Below are positions 26,223-35,290 of a stretch of 46,419 bases of DNA, piece after piece. Each line of letters opens with the position of its first letter. The stretch's first letter is position 1. Made by a program: the position numbers and the translations under genes. Origin of the DNA: Phycisphaerae bacterium (lineage in GTDB: Bacteria; Planctomycetota; Phycisphaerae; Phycisphaerales; SM1A02); the NCBI GenBank assembly GCA_018701395.1, contig JABIWU010000032.1:1-46419 (forward strand). Reading direction: 5' to 3'. Below the pieces are notes generated by a model. It saw only the letters and a program-made list of their open reading frames with translations. It did no database searches and had not been told where the DNA came from.

Positions 26223-28274
26223 GTGAAAATCTATTTTATCCATTTGATTTGTTCTATTGGAATTTGCTCTCAAATATTTGGTGATCTTCGATTTGAAGAG
26301 CCAATGGTATTTCCCGCTGGTGGAGTTTCTACTGGGGCATTTCCAAGTGATTTTGACAATGATGGCGATATTGATTTTGCAATTGCAAGCAGGGAAGATA
26401 ATTCGGTAAGAATCTATTTGAATGACGGTACAGGTACATTCAGCGATCCGTTGTTTGTGGAAACCGGTGTAAGCCCGAGGTATGTTGAGGGAGGAGATTT
26501 TGATAATGATGGCGATGTGGATCTTTGTACTTCTGACTTTGGTAGTGACACAGTTTCTGTGTTACTAAATGATGGTGCTGGGATTTTTACACTCGCGGAA
26601 CAGTACGAAGCGTTTAAGCCATCATTTCTCTGGGTCGACGACATAGATTCTGATGGAAAAGACGACATCGTAGCCTTGCATTTGAATAGCGAAGACGCCA
26701 ACCCCGACCACCATCCTGGCGTTGTTTTTCCCTTGTACGGAAATGGTGATGCAACATTTACTCAGGGAGCAATTGTATTTACGGGTGCCTTGCCTCGTGG
26801 TGGGGCGTCTGATGATTTAAACGGTGATGGGCAGCGAGATATTGTGACTGCAGATGTGTATTCAAGGACTATTTCGGTCATTCTTTCAAAAGGAAACCGA
26901 GAGTGGGATGAAGCAATAGAAATACCCGTACCAGACGGAACACCTAGGTATGTTTCTTTGGGCGATTTTGATAATGACGGGGATGTCGATATTGCATCGT
27001 TAGATAAACTTTTTGGTTTTTTTTCTATTCTGCTGAACGATGGAAATGCTATTTTTACGCTTCATGAAACAATAAAGGTAAGTGATTCTCCACATTCAAT
27101 GCAACTAAAAGATGTTGACCAAGATGGCGATATTGATTTCGTAGTAGCCCACGCTGCTTCTGAGTCTCAGTTTATTTTGTACAACAATGGAAACGCAAAC
27201 ATTGAGAGTATGCAAATGCTAACAATACCAGGGGGAACCGCAGAAGTTAAGCTCGCTGACTTTAATGCAGATGGCATGTTCGATATTCTTACTGCGAATG
27301 TTAATGTTTCAGCTAATGGAGCAACGGTATTGCTGCAACGCGAATGTCTAGTATGCGCCGGAGTAAGAAGTGCCGTAGATGTTTGTCCTCCAATTACTGC
27401 AGATTTAGAATTTTTCCTTGACTCTTACTCAAGCATTGAAGTGCAATTAGAGGGAAATTCAATCGCGGGTAATTCACTGAGTTATATTGTTACTTCCATT
27501 CCAGAAACGGGAAACGTAAAAGATGCCAATGGGAATCGAATCACTCATGTGCCGTATTATCTACCCGACAATAAAATTACATTTGCTTCGGTCTATGGTT
27601 TCGTTGGATTAGAAACGATGACGTATATGGTCAATGATTGCGTTGCTTCAGAGGAATCTACAGTTTTGTTTCATGTAGATGTTTCCTTTCCTGATGAATG
27701 CAACTCCGTGCTCGAAGTGTTTAATGGGGAAACGCAGTTCTCAACTCTGAACGCGACCGACTCTTTAGATCCGTTTGATGTAACGCAGTGTTTACAACCT
27801 GGTTTAGGCGAGATGCGAAAGGATATTTGGTTTAGTTATTTTGCTTGTGAAGAAGGGCAACTCACTGTTGACTTATGTGGATTGGTCGAGTTTGAAGCAG
27901 CAATGGTTTTGTATAAAGGCAGTTGCTGCGAGTTAGAACAAATTGCATGTAGCAGTGATACAGAGAAATGTAACGGGGATGTAACCATTTTTATTGACAG
28001 TGTTGAAGCAGATACAGAGTATTTCATTCGAATTGGTGGCGTAGATGAATCCTCCAGTGGCGATGGGATAGTTGCAATCACCGGACCATCTGTCAATTGT
28101 ATTTTTACATGTTTTGGAGACTTGACACACGATGGTTCTGTAGGCGTATCTGACCTTCTTTTAGTAATAGACAATTGGGGAGTTTCATGTGGTGACGCAG
28201 ATCTCTCCCAAGACGGCTTTGTGAATGTAGTAGATTTGTTGACGATAATCAGTGTTTGGGGCATATGTGATTGA
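26223..28274 (+). CDS. Secreted FG-GAP/VCBS-repeat protein with C-terminal dockerin-like tail
   Basis: This is a 683-residue exported protein. The signal peptide is roughly VKIYFIHLICSIGICSQIFG. About seven FG-GAP/VCBS repeats follow to residue 380, each with a calcium loop such as DFDNDGDIDFA. Next comes an Ig/cadherin-like segment (about 395-490), then a PPC-like domain (DIWFSYFACEEGQLTVDLCG). The tail is two dockerin-type calcium loops, GDLTHDGSVGVSDLLLVIDNW and DLSQDGFVNVVDLLTIISVW. Such tails are frequent in Phycisphaerae, where their binding partner is not established. GTG 26223 fits both promoter spacing and signal peptide; the frame is open from GTG 26208. The likely role is adhesion or polymer binding. 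Confidence 0.85.
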   Translation: MKIYFIHLICSIGICSQIFGDLRFEEPMVFPAGGVSTGAFPSDFDNDGDIDFAIASREDNSVRIYLNDGTGTFSDPLFVETGVSPRYVEGGDFDNDGDVDLCTSDFGSDTVSVLLNDGAGIFTLAEQYEAFKPSFLWVDDIDSDGKDDIVALHLNSEDANPDHHPGVVFPLYGNGDATFTQGAIVFTGALPRGGASDDLNGDGQRDIVTADVYSRTISVILSKGNREWDEAIEIPVPDGTPRYVSLGDFDNDGDVDIASLDKLFGFFSILLNDGNAIFTLHETIKVSDSPHSMQLKDVDQDGDIDFVVAHAASESQFILYNNGNANIESMQMLTIPGGTAEVKLADFNADGMFDILTANVNVSANGATVLLQRECLVCAGVRSAVDVCPPITADLEFFLDSYSSIEVQLEGNSIAGNSLSYIVTSIPETGNVKDANGNRITHVPYYLPDNKITFASVYGFVGLETMTYMVNDCVASEESTVLFHVDVSFPDECNSVLEVFNGETQFSTLNATDSLDPFDVTQCLQPGLGEMRKDIWFSYFACEEGQLTVDLCGLVEFEAAMVLYKGSCCELEQIACSSDTEKCNGDVTIFIDSVEADTEYFIRIGGVDESSSGDGIVAITGPSVNCIFTCFGDLTHDGSVGVSDLLLVIDNWGVSCGDADLSQDGFVNVVDLLTIISVWGICD

Positions 28275-28302
28275 ACTACGTTTTTTTATCGGTCAATAAA
28301 AC

Positions 28303-28319
28303 ATGCCATTAGGCATCTT
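28303..28319 (+). terminator. Weak hairpin after first FG-GAP gene
   Basis: ATGCC (28303-28307) pairs with GGCAT (28312-28316) across an ATTA loop and is followed by CTTT. It lies about 30 bases after the stop. The stem is only five pairs, so termination would be weak. Confidence 0.3.
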
Positions 28320-28381
28320 TAAACAGTATATAAGCCGTTAAAACTTGACTTTACGTATGTTTGAAGTACAGTAGAGTGGCA

Positions 28382-30283
28382 ATGCGAAATTATAAAAAGA
28401 TTAACTCTGTTGGTACAGCAACACTAATCGTTGCTTCATTGCTTACTACTTTTGCATATGGAAAACCTACAACACGCGCAGATTTAAAACTCAAGCAGTT
28501 GCCACATACTCTTCCACTCGTTGGAACATCAAGTTGGCAATTGCAAAATTTTCCAGTTGTTAGCGGGCAAGGGCATGAAAATCATCGTGGTTCTTCATGG
28601 TGTGACTATGACAATGACGGCTTCCTTGATTTGTATCTAGCACACTTTGGTGTGTTTGACCCAAATATTGAATACAGCGGGAGTCCAAATCAATTACTGA
28701 AAAATGTTGGCGATGGCGACTTCGTCGATGTTACCACGACTGAATTGGCCATTGGCGATGACCTCACCCATCATGCTGCTTGGGCAGACATGAACAACGA
28801 TGGTTTGCCAGATTTATTTGTTGGTCAATCATCGAATTTTGGTACCGATCAAAGTTATTTATTGCGTCATACTGAAGTTGGTGAATTTGAAGAAATAACA
28901 AACGGCGAGCCTCTAGCAATGTACGGTATCTCACCTCGTGGGGTTACATGGGCTGACGTGGACTCCGATGGTCTTGTTGATCTTTTTATAACAAATTCAG
29001 GTGGTGATGATTTACGAAATCGTTTAATGATTAATAATGGGGATGGAACTTTTGAAAGATTGGAAAATTCCGCTCTTGTCGCACAGGGTGTTGAAGGCAG
29101 AGGCATCGCTTGGTCTGATTACAACAACGATAATCTTCCAGATGTCTACATTTGCGCTGGATCAGAGGACAACTTAGATCAAGCGGGTAGAACAAATGCA
29201 CTCTTTAAAAATAATGGAGATGGCACTTTTACGAATGTGGGAGAGGAAGCTGGAGTCGCAGATTTACGTCATGGTCGAGGGGTAGCATGGGGTGACATAA
29301 ACAATGATGGATTTATGGATATCCTTGTGGGTAATCAAGTGGGTTCAGATATTGGTGGGCAAAACCGCTTATTCCGTGCAAATGGAGATGGTACTTATGA
29401 AGATATTTCAGATTCTTCTGGTATTGTTGAAAATAAACGAACTCGCTGCGTATCAATGGCTGATTATGATAACGATGGTCTTATTGATCTCTACACAGTT
29501 CAGTTTGGTAGCTTGCTTCCTCCGAACCGGTTGTACCATAACAACGGTGATGGTACGTTTGCAGAAGTAGCTCAAGGCACGCAAGCAATCGGAACTTTCA
29601 ATGGTGATTCAGCAACATGGGCCGACTACGATAATGATGGATGGATTGATCTTTATTTGGTTGGGGGTAGTTTAAGTGTTCCAGGTATCGGTCAAAATTT
29701 ATTACTAAGAAATACAAACCACAACGGAAATCATTGGATCGAATTTGAACTTTGTGGAACAATATCGAACAGAACAGCCATTGGCGCTCGAGTAACAGTT
29801 GTACGAACAAATTCAGATGGCGTTGTTAGTAGCCAAATACGTGAAGTACAGAGTGGTAGTGGTTATAACTCCCAACACATGCTTAGAACACATTTTGGTT
29901 TGGGTGACAGTGAAGTAATTGATGAAGTTACAGTTCGATGGCCATCAGGAATGGTGCAAACTGCGACGGATGTTGCAGTTGATCAAATTATCCGTGTAGT
30001 TGAACACCACGAATACGCAACTGATTGTAATCGTAATTGCGTTGCAGACGTGTCAGATATAGAAACAGGTACTAGTGCTGATGCTGATGGTAATGGTATT
30101 CCAGACGAGTGTGAATGCCGTGCTGACTTTAACAACAATGGTGAAGTTGAAATTAATGACTTTCTGATTCTCTTTGCCTACTGGGGTGCATCGGGGCCTG
30201 AAGCGGATCTGACAGGCGATAACACAGTTGATATCCAGGACTTACTAGTCTTAATCATAAGCTTTGGACCATGTCCAAACTGA
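28382..30283 (+). CDS. Secreted FG-GAP/ASPIC-UnbV (CRTAC1-like) protein with dockerin-like tail
   Basis: This 633-residue exported protein has a signal peptide (VGTATLIVASLLTTFAYG). At least six FG-GAP repeats follow, with loops such as DYDNDGFLDLYL and DINNDGFMDILVG. An ASPIC/UnbV domain (about 450-550) contains RTAIGARVTV and VTVRWPSGMVQ. Next comes a DCNRNCVADVSDIETGTSAD...NGIPDECE phrase that is recurrent in planctomycete secreted proteins. The tail is two dockerin-type loops, DFNNNGEVEINDFLILFAYW and DLTGDNTVDIQDLLVLI. ATG 28382 is chosen over TTG 28361 because the signal peptide follows directly. A TTGACT box lies at 28345-28350. It is likely a paralogue in domain style of the preceding gene. 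Confidence 0.87.
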   Translation: MRNYKKINSVGTATLIVASLLTTFAYGKPTTRADLKLKQLPHTLPLVGTSSWQLQNFPVVSGQGHENHRGSSWCDYDNDGFLDLYLAHFGVFDPNIEYSGSPNQLLKNVGDGDFVDVTTTELAIGDDLTHHAAWADMNNDGLPDLFVGQSSNFGTDQSYLLRHTEVGEFEEITNGEPLAMYGISPRGVTWADVDSDGLVDLFITNSGGDDLRNRLMINNGDGTFERLENSALVAQGVEGRGIAWSDYNNDNLPDVYICAGSEDNLDQAGRTNALFKNNGDGTFTNVGEEAGVADLRHGRGVAWGDINNDGFMDILVGNQVGSDIGGQNRLFRANGDGTYEDISDSSGIVENKRTRCVSMADYDNDGLIDLYTVQFGSLLPPNRLYHNNGDGTFAEVAQGTQAIGTFNGDSATWADYDNDGWIDLYLVGGSLSVPGIGQNLLLRNTNHNGNHWIEFELCGTISNRTAIGARVTVVRTNSDGVVSSQIREVQSGSGYNSQHMLRTHFGLGDSEVIDEVTVRWPSGMVQTATDVAVDQIIRVVEHHEYATDCNRNCVADVSDIETGTSADADGNGIPDECECRADFNNNGEVEINDFLILFAYWGASGPEADLTGDNTVDIQDLLVLIISFGPCPN

Positions 30284-30294
30284 ATTGCGTAGCC

Positions 30295-31791
30295 TTATGT
30301 AAGCAAATTTTCTATGGCAGCGATATCGTCTGCAGGTGAACGGTCACAATTTCTTTCTGGAACTACTTCGCGAACTTTAGCATGCATCTTTTCTACGCCG
30401 TCACCACTTCTTAGGGGACGGTGGTGGTCAAGTGCATCGCAGCCGACAAGAATTTCACAAGCGATAACGGATCGGCATAACTTTATTGATTGCCTGAGCA
30501 TTAGCGCAGCGGTCGCGCCCATCGAGTTGTAGTCTTCGATACCAGCAGAAGTGGAAATATTTGAAACACTTGCAGGCATACTGAGCGTTCTTAATTCTGC
30601 ACAACATGCAGCAGTCGTGTATTGCACAATCATCAACCCACTTTCAAGACCTGGGTTACATGCCATGAAAGCAGGTACATCATTATGCAAATCGCGCGCA
30701 GATAAAATCCATTCTAAACGCCTGTCCGCTATGCCTGCAATGTGGCAAAGTGCAATTCGTAATTCATCCATGGAAATAGCAAGCGGCATTCCATGGAAAT
30801 TACCGCCAGAAAGAATTTCATTATCATTTGGAAATACAAGTGGGTTATCTGTAACGGCGCCAAGTTCGGCAGAAATTGTTCCAGTTACTCTGGCAATTGC
30901 TTCAATCGATGCGCCTAATACTTGTGGTGAACATCTGAAACTGTAAGGGTCTTGCACTCTTGGATCATTTTCACCATGAGAAGTCAAAATTGTTGAACCG
31001 CGAAGATGTTCTCGTATGCTTGCCGCGACAGTTAGTTGCCCGCCTTGCCCGCGCGCTTCGTGTATTCGGTTATCTAGAAATGTGCTCGTTGCTTTCGCAG
31101 CATCTATTGACATTGCAGTTGCAATAACAGCGACTTCACAAATCAAAGCGATGTCACCAAGTGCGATTGCCGCGATGGAAGCCATGAGATGTGTGCCGTT
31201 AATTAAGGCGAGCCCTTCTTTTTCTGCGGGGACAATTGGGGTAATGCCTGCGGCCGCCATTGCGGCTTTTCCTGGCATTTCTTTTTCACCAAGTATTGCG
31301 CTTCCTTCACCGCAAAGAACAAGGGCAAGGTGCGCCAGTGGAGCTAAATCACCAGAAGCACCGACGGAACCGCGTGATGGAATTTTTGGTGTGACTCCTG
31401 CATTAAGCATTTGTACAATTGTTTCTGCAACAATCGGTCGAGCACCACTGTGTCCTCTGCAGAGACTTGCAGCAAGAAGTAGCATCATTCCTCGAACGAT
31501 TTCACCATCGAGTGGATCTCCAACGCCTGCTGCGTGGGAGCGAAGAATATTCATTTGAAGTTCATCTAATTTTTTATGCGATATGCTTGTTGTCGAGAGT
31601 GCTCCAAAACCTGTATTGATTCCATAGGTCGGAGAACCAGATTTTATTCTGTTTTCAACAGTTTCCCGAGCTGAATGCATTAATGAAGTAGCGGTTTCGC
31701 CAATTTCAACACGGATTCCTTTTCGAGCTACAGCTGTAACTTGTGGCCCAGTTAGTTGTCCACCATCTAAAATAAGCGATTCTTGTTCCAT
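30295..31791 (-). CDS. hutH: Histidine ammonia-lyase
   Basis: HutH deaminates histidine to urocanate, the first step of the pathway completed here by hutU and hutI. The self-forming MIO cofactor tripeptide Ala145-Ser146-Gly147 is in GSVGASGDLAPLAHLAL. YGINTGFG (56-63) and QDPYSFRCSPQVLG are also diagnostic. Length is 498 residues. It is separated from hutU by three plus-strand genes. ATG 31791 lies six bases after TAAGAT on the minus strand, which suggests its own leaderless promoter. Confidence 0.97.
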   Translation of the reverse strand: MEQESLILDGGQLTGPQVTAVARKGIRVEIGETATSLMHSARETVENRIKSGSPTYGINTGFGALSTTSISHKKLDELQMNILRSHAAGVGDPLDGEIVRGMMLLLAASLCRGHSGARPIVAETIVQMLNAGVTPKIPSRGSVGASGDLAPLAHLALVLCGEGSAILGEKEMPGKAAMAAAGITPIVPAEKEGLALINGTHLMASIAAIALGDIALICEVAVIATAMSIDAAKATSTFLDNRIHEARGQGGQLTVAASIREHLRGSTILTSHGENDPRVQDPYSFRCSPQVLGASIEAIARVTGTISAELGAVTDNPLVFPNDNEILSGGNFHGMPLAISMDELRIALCHIAGIADRRLEWILSARDLHNDVPAFMACNPGLESGLMIVQYTTAACCAELRTLSMPASVSNISTSAGIEDYNSMGATAALMLRQSIKLCRSVIACEILVGCDALDHHRPLRSGDGVEKMHAKVREVVPERNCDRSPADDIAAIENLLT

Positions 31792-31797
31792 TTCTAC

Positions 31798-31803
31798 ATC
31801 TTA
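31798..31803 (-). promoter_or_regulatory. Predicted -10 box of hutH (leaderless)
   Basis: TAAGAT on the minus strand ends six bases before ATG 31791 and matches the -10 consensus at four positions. GGTAAG could alternatively be read as a very weak ribosome site. Confidence 0.35.
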
Positions 31804-31876
31804 CCGCTAGAGGATGACCTCGGGTGGTTAAGAACAATTTCATGTGTGAAAAGCACTATGGAGAATACAGATTGAA

Positions 31877-31882
31877 TATAAT
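31877..31882 (+). promoter_or_regulatory. Predicted -10 box of membrane protein gene (leaderless)
   Basis: A perfect TATAAT ends six bases before ATG 31889, so the predicted first transcribed base is the A of the start codon. No -35 box is obvious. Confidence 0.5.
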
Positions 31883-31888
31883 GCTCGT

Positions 31889-32710
31889 ATGGACGCATGG
31901 ATAAAAACGGGATTAGTCTTAGTCGCAATGGCTGTGGTTGGATTTGTAGGATCTTGGGAGGCATCAGGTCTCTTTTCAGTTCGTGGCGGTATTGGACCAA
32001 CAATTTTACAAGCACAGTCCCCAGTCTCGGCAGTCATTTCAGTTGTGCTCACAGTTGCGGTCGCTTCAATAATTGGCGGATTTATTGGTCGAGTTACAAC
32101 GACAGCCACTGGTATGTTTATCCTTGGGTTTGCGCTTTTTGCAATGGCTATGAAACTTGAGGGCATCGAAGCCTTCATTTATAGCGAAGCAAATGTAAAA
32201 CTTCTTATAGTTGAAGCATTCTGCATGAGTGTTCTAATTTTTATAGCAACAAAGTTGGTCTTTGCAATTAGTGGACCTTTAAAAGATGTACGACAATCTG
32301 AGTCAGAAGACAAGACTAGTATTTGGAAAACTATTTTCATTTCTCTCTCAATCATTCCAATTGTTTATGTTGTAGCAATAACACCAATGCGAGGTCAAGT
32401 TATTGGCGCAGTAGCATTTGGCGGAGTTGTCATCGGGTTCCTCGCTAGGCAATTCACCCCGACACTTCAGCCGCATATTTTCTATGCACTTCCGATTGCC
32501 GCTGGTGGGCTTGGATACTTTTTAGGAGACATGTTTTCGCCAATTTCAGATGTCGCATTTGTACAAGGGACAGTATCATCTTTGCTTTATCCGATGCCGA
32601 TTGAATTTGCCAGTGGATTAATCATAGGCCTCTCAATCGGTTTGGGCTGGGCTGCATCTCTTGCTGAAAAACAGGACGACTTACAGAATCCATTAAAGAT
32701 TGACGTATGA
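31889..32710 (+). CDS. Polytopic membrane protein of unknown function
   Basis: This 273-residue hydrophobic protein has about seven predicted transmembrane segments, near residues 5-25, 43-65, 70-90, 105-127, 145-165, 167-190 and 237-255. A short charged cytoplasmic or periplasmic loop (KDVRQSESEDKTS) lies near 130-145. Gly/Ala-rich helices give no recognisable transporter motif. It starts at ATG 31889, directly after a TATAAT box. Its stop overlaps a 45-residue ORF, which in turn overlaps the transglutaminase-like gene, so the three appear to form one coupled unit. No function can be assigned. Confidence 0.75.
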   Translation: MDAWIKTGLVLVAMAVVGFVGSWEASGLFSVRGGIGPTILQAQSPVSAVISVVLTVAVASIIGGFIGRVTTTATGMFILGFALFAMAMKLEGIEAFIYSEANVKLLIVEAFCMSVLIFIATKLVFAISGPLKDVRQSESEDKTSIWKTIFISLSIIPIVYVVAITPMRGQVIGAVAFGGVVIGFLARQFTPTLQPHIFYALPIAAGGLGYFLGDMFSPISDVAFVQGTVSSLLYPMPIEFASGLIIGLSIGLGWAASLAEKQDDLQNPLKIDV

Positions 32711-32844
32711 ATAGAATGCGTATAAAAATAGCAAGTGAATGGTATCCAAGCAAACAAATGCATTCTCTTGTTGTGTCTATGGAATATGTAGATGTAGTTA
32801 CGAATATGTTTGTCTTGAAGGTTGAGGAACTTGCTCTATGTTAA
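32707..32844 (+). CDS. Small coupled ORF, 45 residues, unknown
   Basis: A short frame begins with ATG 32707 inside the preceding stop (ATGA). It ends at TAA 32844, seven bases inside the next gene. The predicted peptide starts MNRMRIKIASEWY and has no membrane span or known motif. Overlap at both ends is the arrangement expected for a translated link in a coupled operon, but a frame this short could also be a passive bridge that delivers ribosomes to the next start. Confidence 0.4.
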   Translation: MNRMRIKIASEWYPSKQMHSLVVSMEYVDVVTNMFVLKVEELALC

Positions 32845-34328
32845 TTGCAACCGCATTGGTTATGGCATGTTTTAGTGGCGAGCGCTTAGAAGCAGCATTA
32901 GAAAAAGCGGGAAGTAATCGCAGTGAACTTCAAACAGTTTTAACTCATTACGCTGAAACAGGGGAAACGCAAAAGCATGCTGCTGCGTGTTTTTTAATTG
33001 AGAACATGGCGGGGCATAATTACACAGAGTTAGTTTTTTTTGATTCAGATGATGAGCCAGTTGAATTTGATTCATTGTCATTTGAAAATTACGATGAAGC
33101 TTCTGAAGCGATGAATAAAATTGAAAAAGCTCGCGGGGAAGTCCATTATGGACGGGGAAAAATTGTTGAAGACACGCAGTTTATTTCAAGTGCTTACCTG
33201 ATTGAAAATATTGATTTGGCATTTCAAAGTTGGCATACGAACCCGTGGTCAAAAGATTTATCATTCAAAGATTTTTGCGAATACGTTTTGCCGTACCGAG
33301 GTAGTAACGAGCCAGTGGAATCATGGCGAGGCGAATTGATGGAGCAATTTGCTGGGCTTGAAGCAGAAATGAATGACCCAACCGATGCTAAAGAAGCGGG
33401 GCGCTTACTGGAACAACGGGCAAATGCAATTATTGGTTTCGACCCTATTTTCTACTTACATCCAACTGATCAAGGATTTGCTGAAATGAAACAACGAAAA
33501 ATGGGTCGTTGTGAAGATATTACAAATATGCAAATTTATGCAAGACGCGCAGGTGGTGTAGCAGTGGCAAGTGACTACACGCCTTACTGGGCAAAGTCAG
33601 GGAACAATCACGCTTGGAGCGTTGTCATCGGCGCAGATGGGAAAGGATATTCCCCAATTGGAGGCGTCGCGGCTAAAGTGTATCGTAAAACATTTTCTGA
33701 ACAACTCGATTCCCTCGGCGCTAAACTAAAGGAAGGCGAAAAAGTTCCACGTTGGTTGAAGGGAAAGTACTACAAGGATGTAACTAAAAGTTACGTGACG
33801 ACTTCTGATGTTCAAATTGAAGTGCCCAAAAGTGATGAGCGTTTTGCGTATCTCAGCGTGTTTAATTCTGGCCACTGGAAAGCAATTCAATGGGGAGAAA
33901 TTAAAAACAATACAGTTCTGTTTGATGCAATGGGAAGGGACGTTCTGTATCTTCCTTCCTTTTATGTTGGCGAAACAATTCAGCAGGCGATTTCGCCATT
34001 CATTTTGTACAAGGATGGTTCGATGCGAAGCATTGCTACTAGTGGAGATACCGTGCGTGTTTCGACAAGTGAATCAACAGATAGTCAAGTTACGTATGAG
34101 GGGATGACAGATGAGTCGGTAGCAGTTCCATTGAAAGTGGGTAAACAGTACGAACTTAAAGAATGGGTTGACGGTTCTTGGAAGCAATTAAAAATTGCAA
34201 CAGGCACAGACCAGCCGATGGAATTTGATTCGCTTTCATCTAATGGCTTGTACTGGCTCATTGAAGTTGAAGGTGATCGCGAAGAACGACCATTTACAAT
34301 TGAAAAAGGCGAAATCCTTCGTTGGTAA
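32838..34328 (+). CDS. Transglutaminase-like (papain-fold) protein, probably exported
   Basis: This 496-residue protein has a short hydrophobic N-terminus (MLIATALVMACF), consistent with export and perhaps lipid attachment at Cys11, although the lipobox is poor. After an alpha-helical region, a transglutaminase-like core holds the catalytic Cys225 in MGRCEDITN and His258 in NNHAWSVV. The Asp is probably supplied shortly after (GADGKGYSPIG). The last 200 residues are beta-rich. This family resembles secreted transglutaminase-like proteins of Bacteroidetes and Planctomycetes; these may be proteases or amidases. It follows the membrane protein and the small ORF. A hairpin terminator lies directly after the stop. 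Confidence 0.75.
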   Translation: MLIATALVMACFSGERLEAALEKAGSNRSELQTVLTHYAETGETQKHAAACFLIENMAGHNYTELVFFDSDDEPVEFDSLSFENYDEASEAMNKIEKARGEVHYGRGKIVEDTQFISSAYLIENIDLAFQSWHTNPWSKDLSFKDFCEYVLPYRGSNEPVESWRGELMEQFAGLEAEMNDPTDAKEAGRLLEQRANAIIGFDPIFYLHPTDQGFAEMKQRKMGRCEDITNMQIYARRAGGVAVASDYTPYWAKSGNNHAWSVVIGADGKGYSPIGGVAAKVYRKTFSEQLDSLGAKLKEGEKVPRWLKGKYYKDVTKSYVTTSDVQIEVPKSDERFAYLSVFNSGHWKAIQWGEIKNNTVLFDAMGRDVLYLPSFYVGETIQQAISPFILYKDGSMRSIATSGDTVRVSTSESTDSQVTYEGMTDESVAVPLKVGKQYELKEWVDGSWKQLKIATGTDQPMEFDSLSSNGLYWLIEVEGDREERPFTIEKGEILRW

Positions 34329-34329
34329 C

Positions 34330-34350
34330 TACGATCCCGCATCGTATTTT
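34330..34350. terminator. Hairpin terminator between convergent genes
   Basis: TACGAT (34330-34335) pairs perfectly with ATCGTA (34341-34346) across a CCCGC loop and is followed by TTTT. It starts just after the transglutaminase-like stop (34328) and before the end of the convergent kinase gene (34363). Confidence 0.55.
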
Positions 34351-34362
34351 AAAAGTTTCATC

Positions 34363-35277
34363 CTAAATTTTTGTGATTAGTTTGAATTCGTTCATTCTAG
34401 AATCGAGTTCTGCGCGTGATGTTGAACAAAGACCATCCAATCCAAACGAACCTAATGTAAAGGATGCGGTAACAGTTCCCCACGCCATGCTTTCCTGCAT
34501 TGTTTTAAAGTCAAGTTTTCCAGACGACGCAAGAAATCCCATGAAACCACCTGCAAAACTGTCGCCTGCTCCAGTTGGGTCAATAACGCCTTCAAGTTCA
34601 AGTGGGAATGCTGGCACAACAGCAACGCCATCTTTGTGAACGAGAACTGCGCCGTGTTCTCCTTTTTTGACAATGACAAAACTAGGTCCCATGTTAATAA
34701 TTTCACGTGCAGCTGAAATTGGATTCTTGATTTCTGTAAGTTGTTCCGCTTCCGAATCGTTAATGATTAATCCATCAATCTCTTTAAACAAAGCGAGTAA
34801 TTCATCTCTAGCAATGTTAATCCAGAGATCCATTGTGTCAGCAACAGCAAGTTGTCGATTTGGAAATTTATGTAGTAAATCCAACTGCACGCTTGGATGT
34901 GAATTGGCTAAGAAAATAATTCGACTGTCACTGTACGAATCTGGAACCTCCGGTGGAGCTTCTTCGAGGACTCCAAGCTCTGTAAATAGCGTTTCGCGTT
35001 GATTCATATTGTCAAAGTACCGACCACCCCAGGCAAACGTTTTTGATTCGCTCCGTCGTTCTAGACCTTCAAGGCAAAGCCCGTCAATAGATTCAAGAAG
35101 TGTAGCGTGATTGTCTGGCCAGTCGCCACCAACAGCGCCGACTATTCGAACGGGCTGATGATGGAATGCAGAAGCTGCTGCAAAATAAGCACATGAACCG
35201 CCCGAGACTTTTTCCGCTTTGGCAGATGGTGTGTGTACTGTGTCAATTCCAATTGTTCCTGTTACTAGTAATGGCAT
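34363..35277 (-). CDS. PfkB-family sugar kinase
   Basis: This 304-residue ribokinase-fold enzyme has the N-terminal GG motif in VSGGSCAYFAAASAF (25-39). The C-terminal signature is DPTGAGDSFAGGFMGFL, which holds the anion hole and catalytic Asp. The substrate is unknown. It follows murQ by eight bases, so a role in phosphorylating a sugar from cell-wall recycling is possible but not shown. A perfect TATAAT overlaps the murQ stop codon and ends seven bases before this ATG, so it may also have its own near-leaderless promoter. Confidence 0.88.
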   Translation of the reverse strand: MPLLVTGTIGIDTVHTPSAKAEKVSGGSCAYFAAASAFHHQPVRIVGAVGGDWPDNHATLLESIDGLCLEGLERRSESKTFAWGGRYFDNMNQRETLFTELGVLEEAPPEVPDSYSDSRIIFLANSHPSVQLDLLHKFPNRQLAVADTMDLWINIARDELLALFKEIDGLIINDSEAEQLTEIKNPISAAREIINMGPSFVIVKKGEHGAVLVHKDGVAVVPAFPLELEGVIDPTGAGDSFAGGFMGFLASSGKLDFKTMQESMAWGTVTASFTLGSFGLDGLCSTSRAELDSRMNEFKLITKI

Positions 35278-35284
35278 GTGTAGA

Positions 35285-35290
35285 ATTATA
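35285..35290 (-). promoter_or_regulatory. Predicted internal -10 box of pfkB-type gene
   Basis: TATAAT on the minus strand contains the TAA stop of murQ and ends seven bases before the kinase ATG at 35277. It may allow expression independent of murQ. Confidence 0.35.

Noticed and set aside
31016-31558. 180-residue plus-strand open frame opposite hutH
   Set aside because: Ala/Ser/Pro-rich low-complexity shadow of hutH; hutH has all family motifs.
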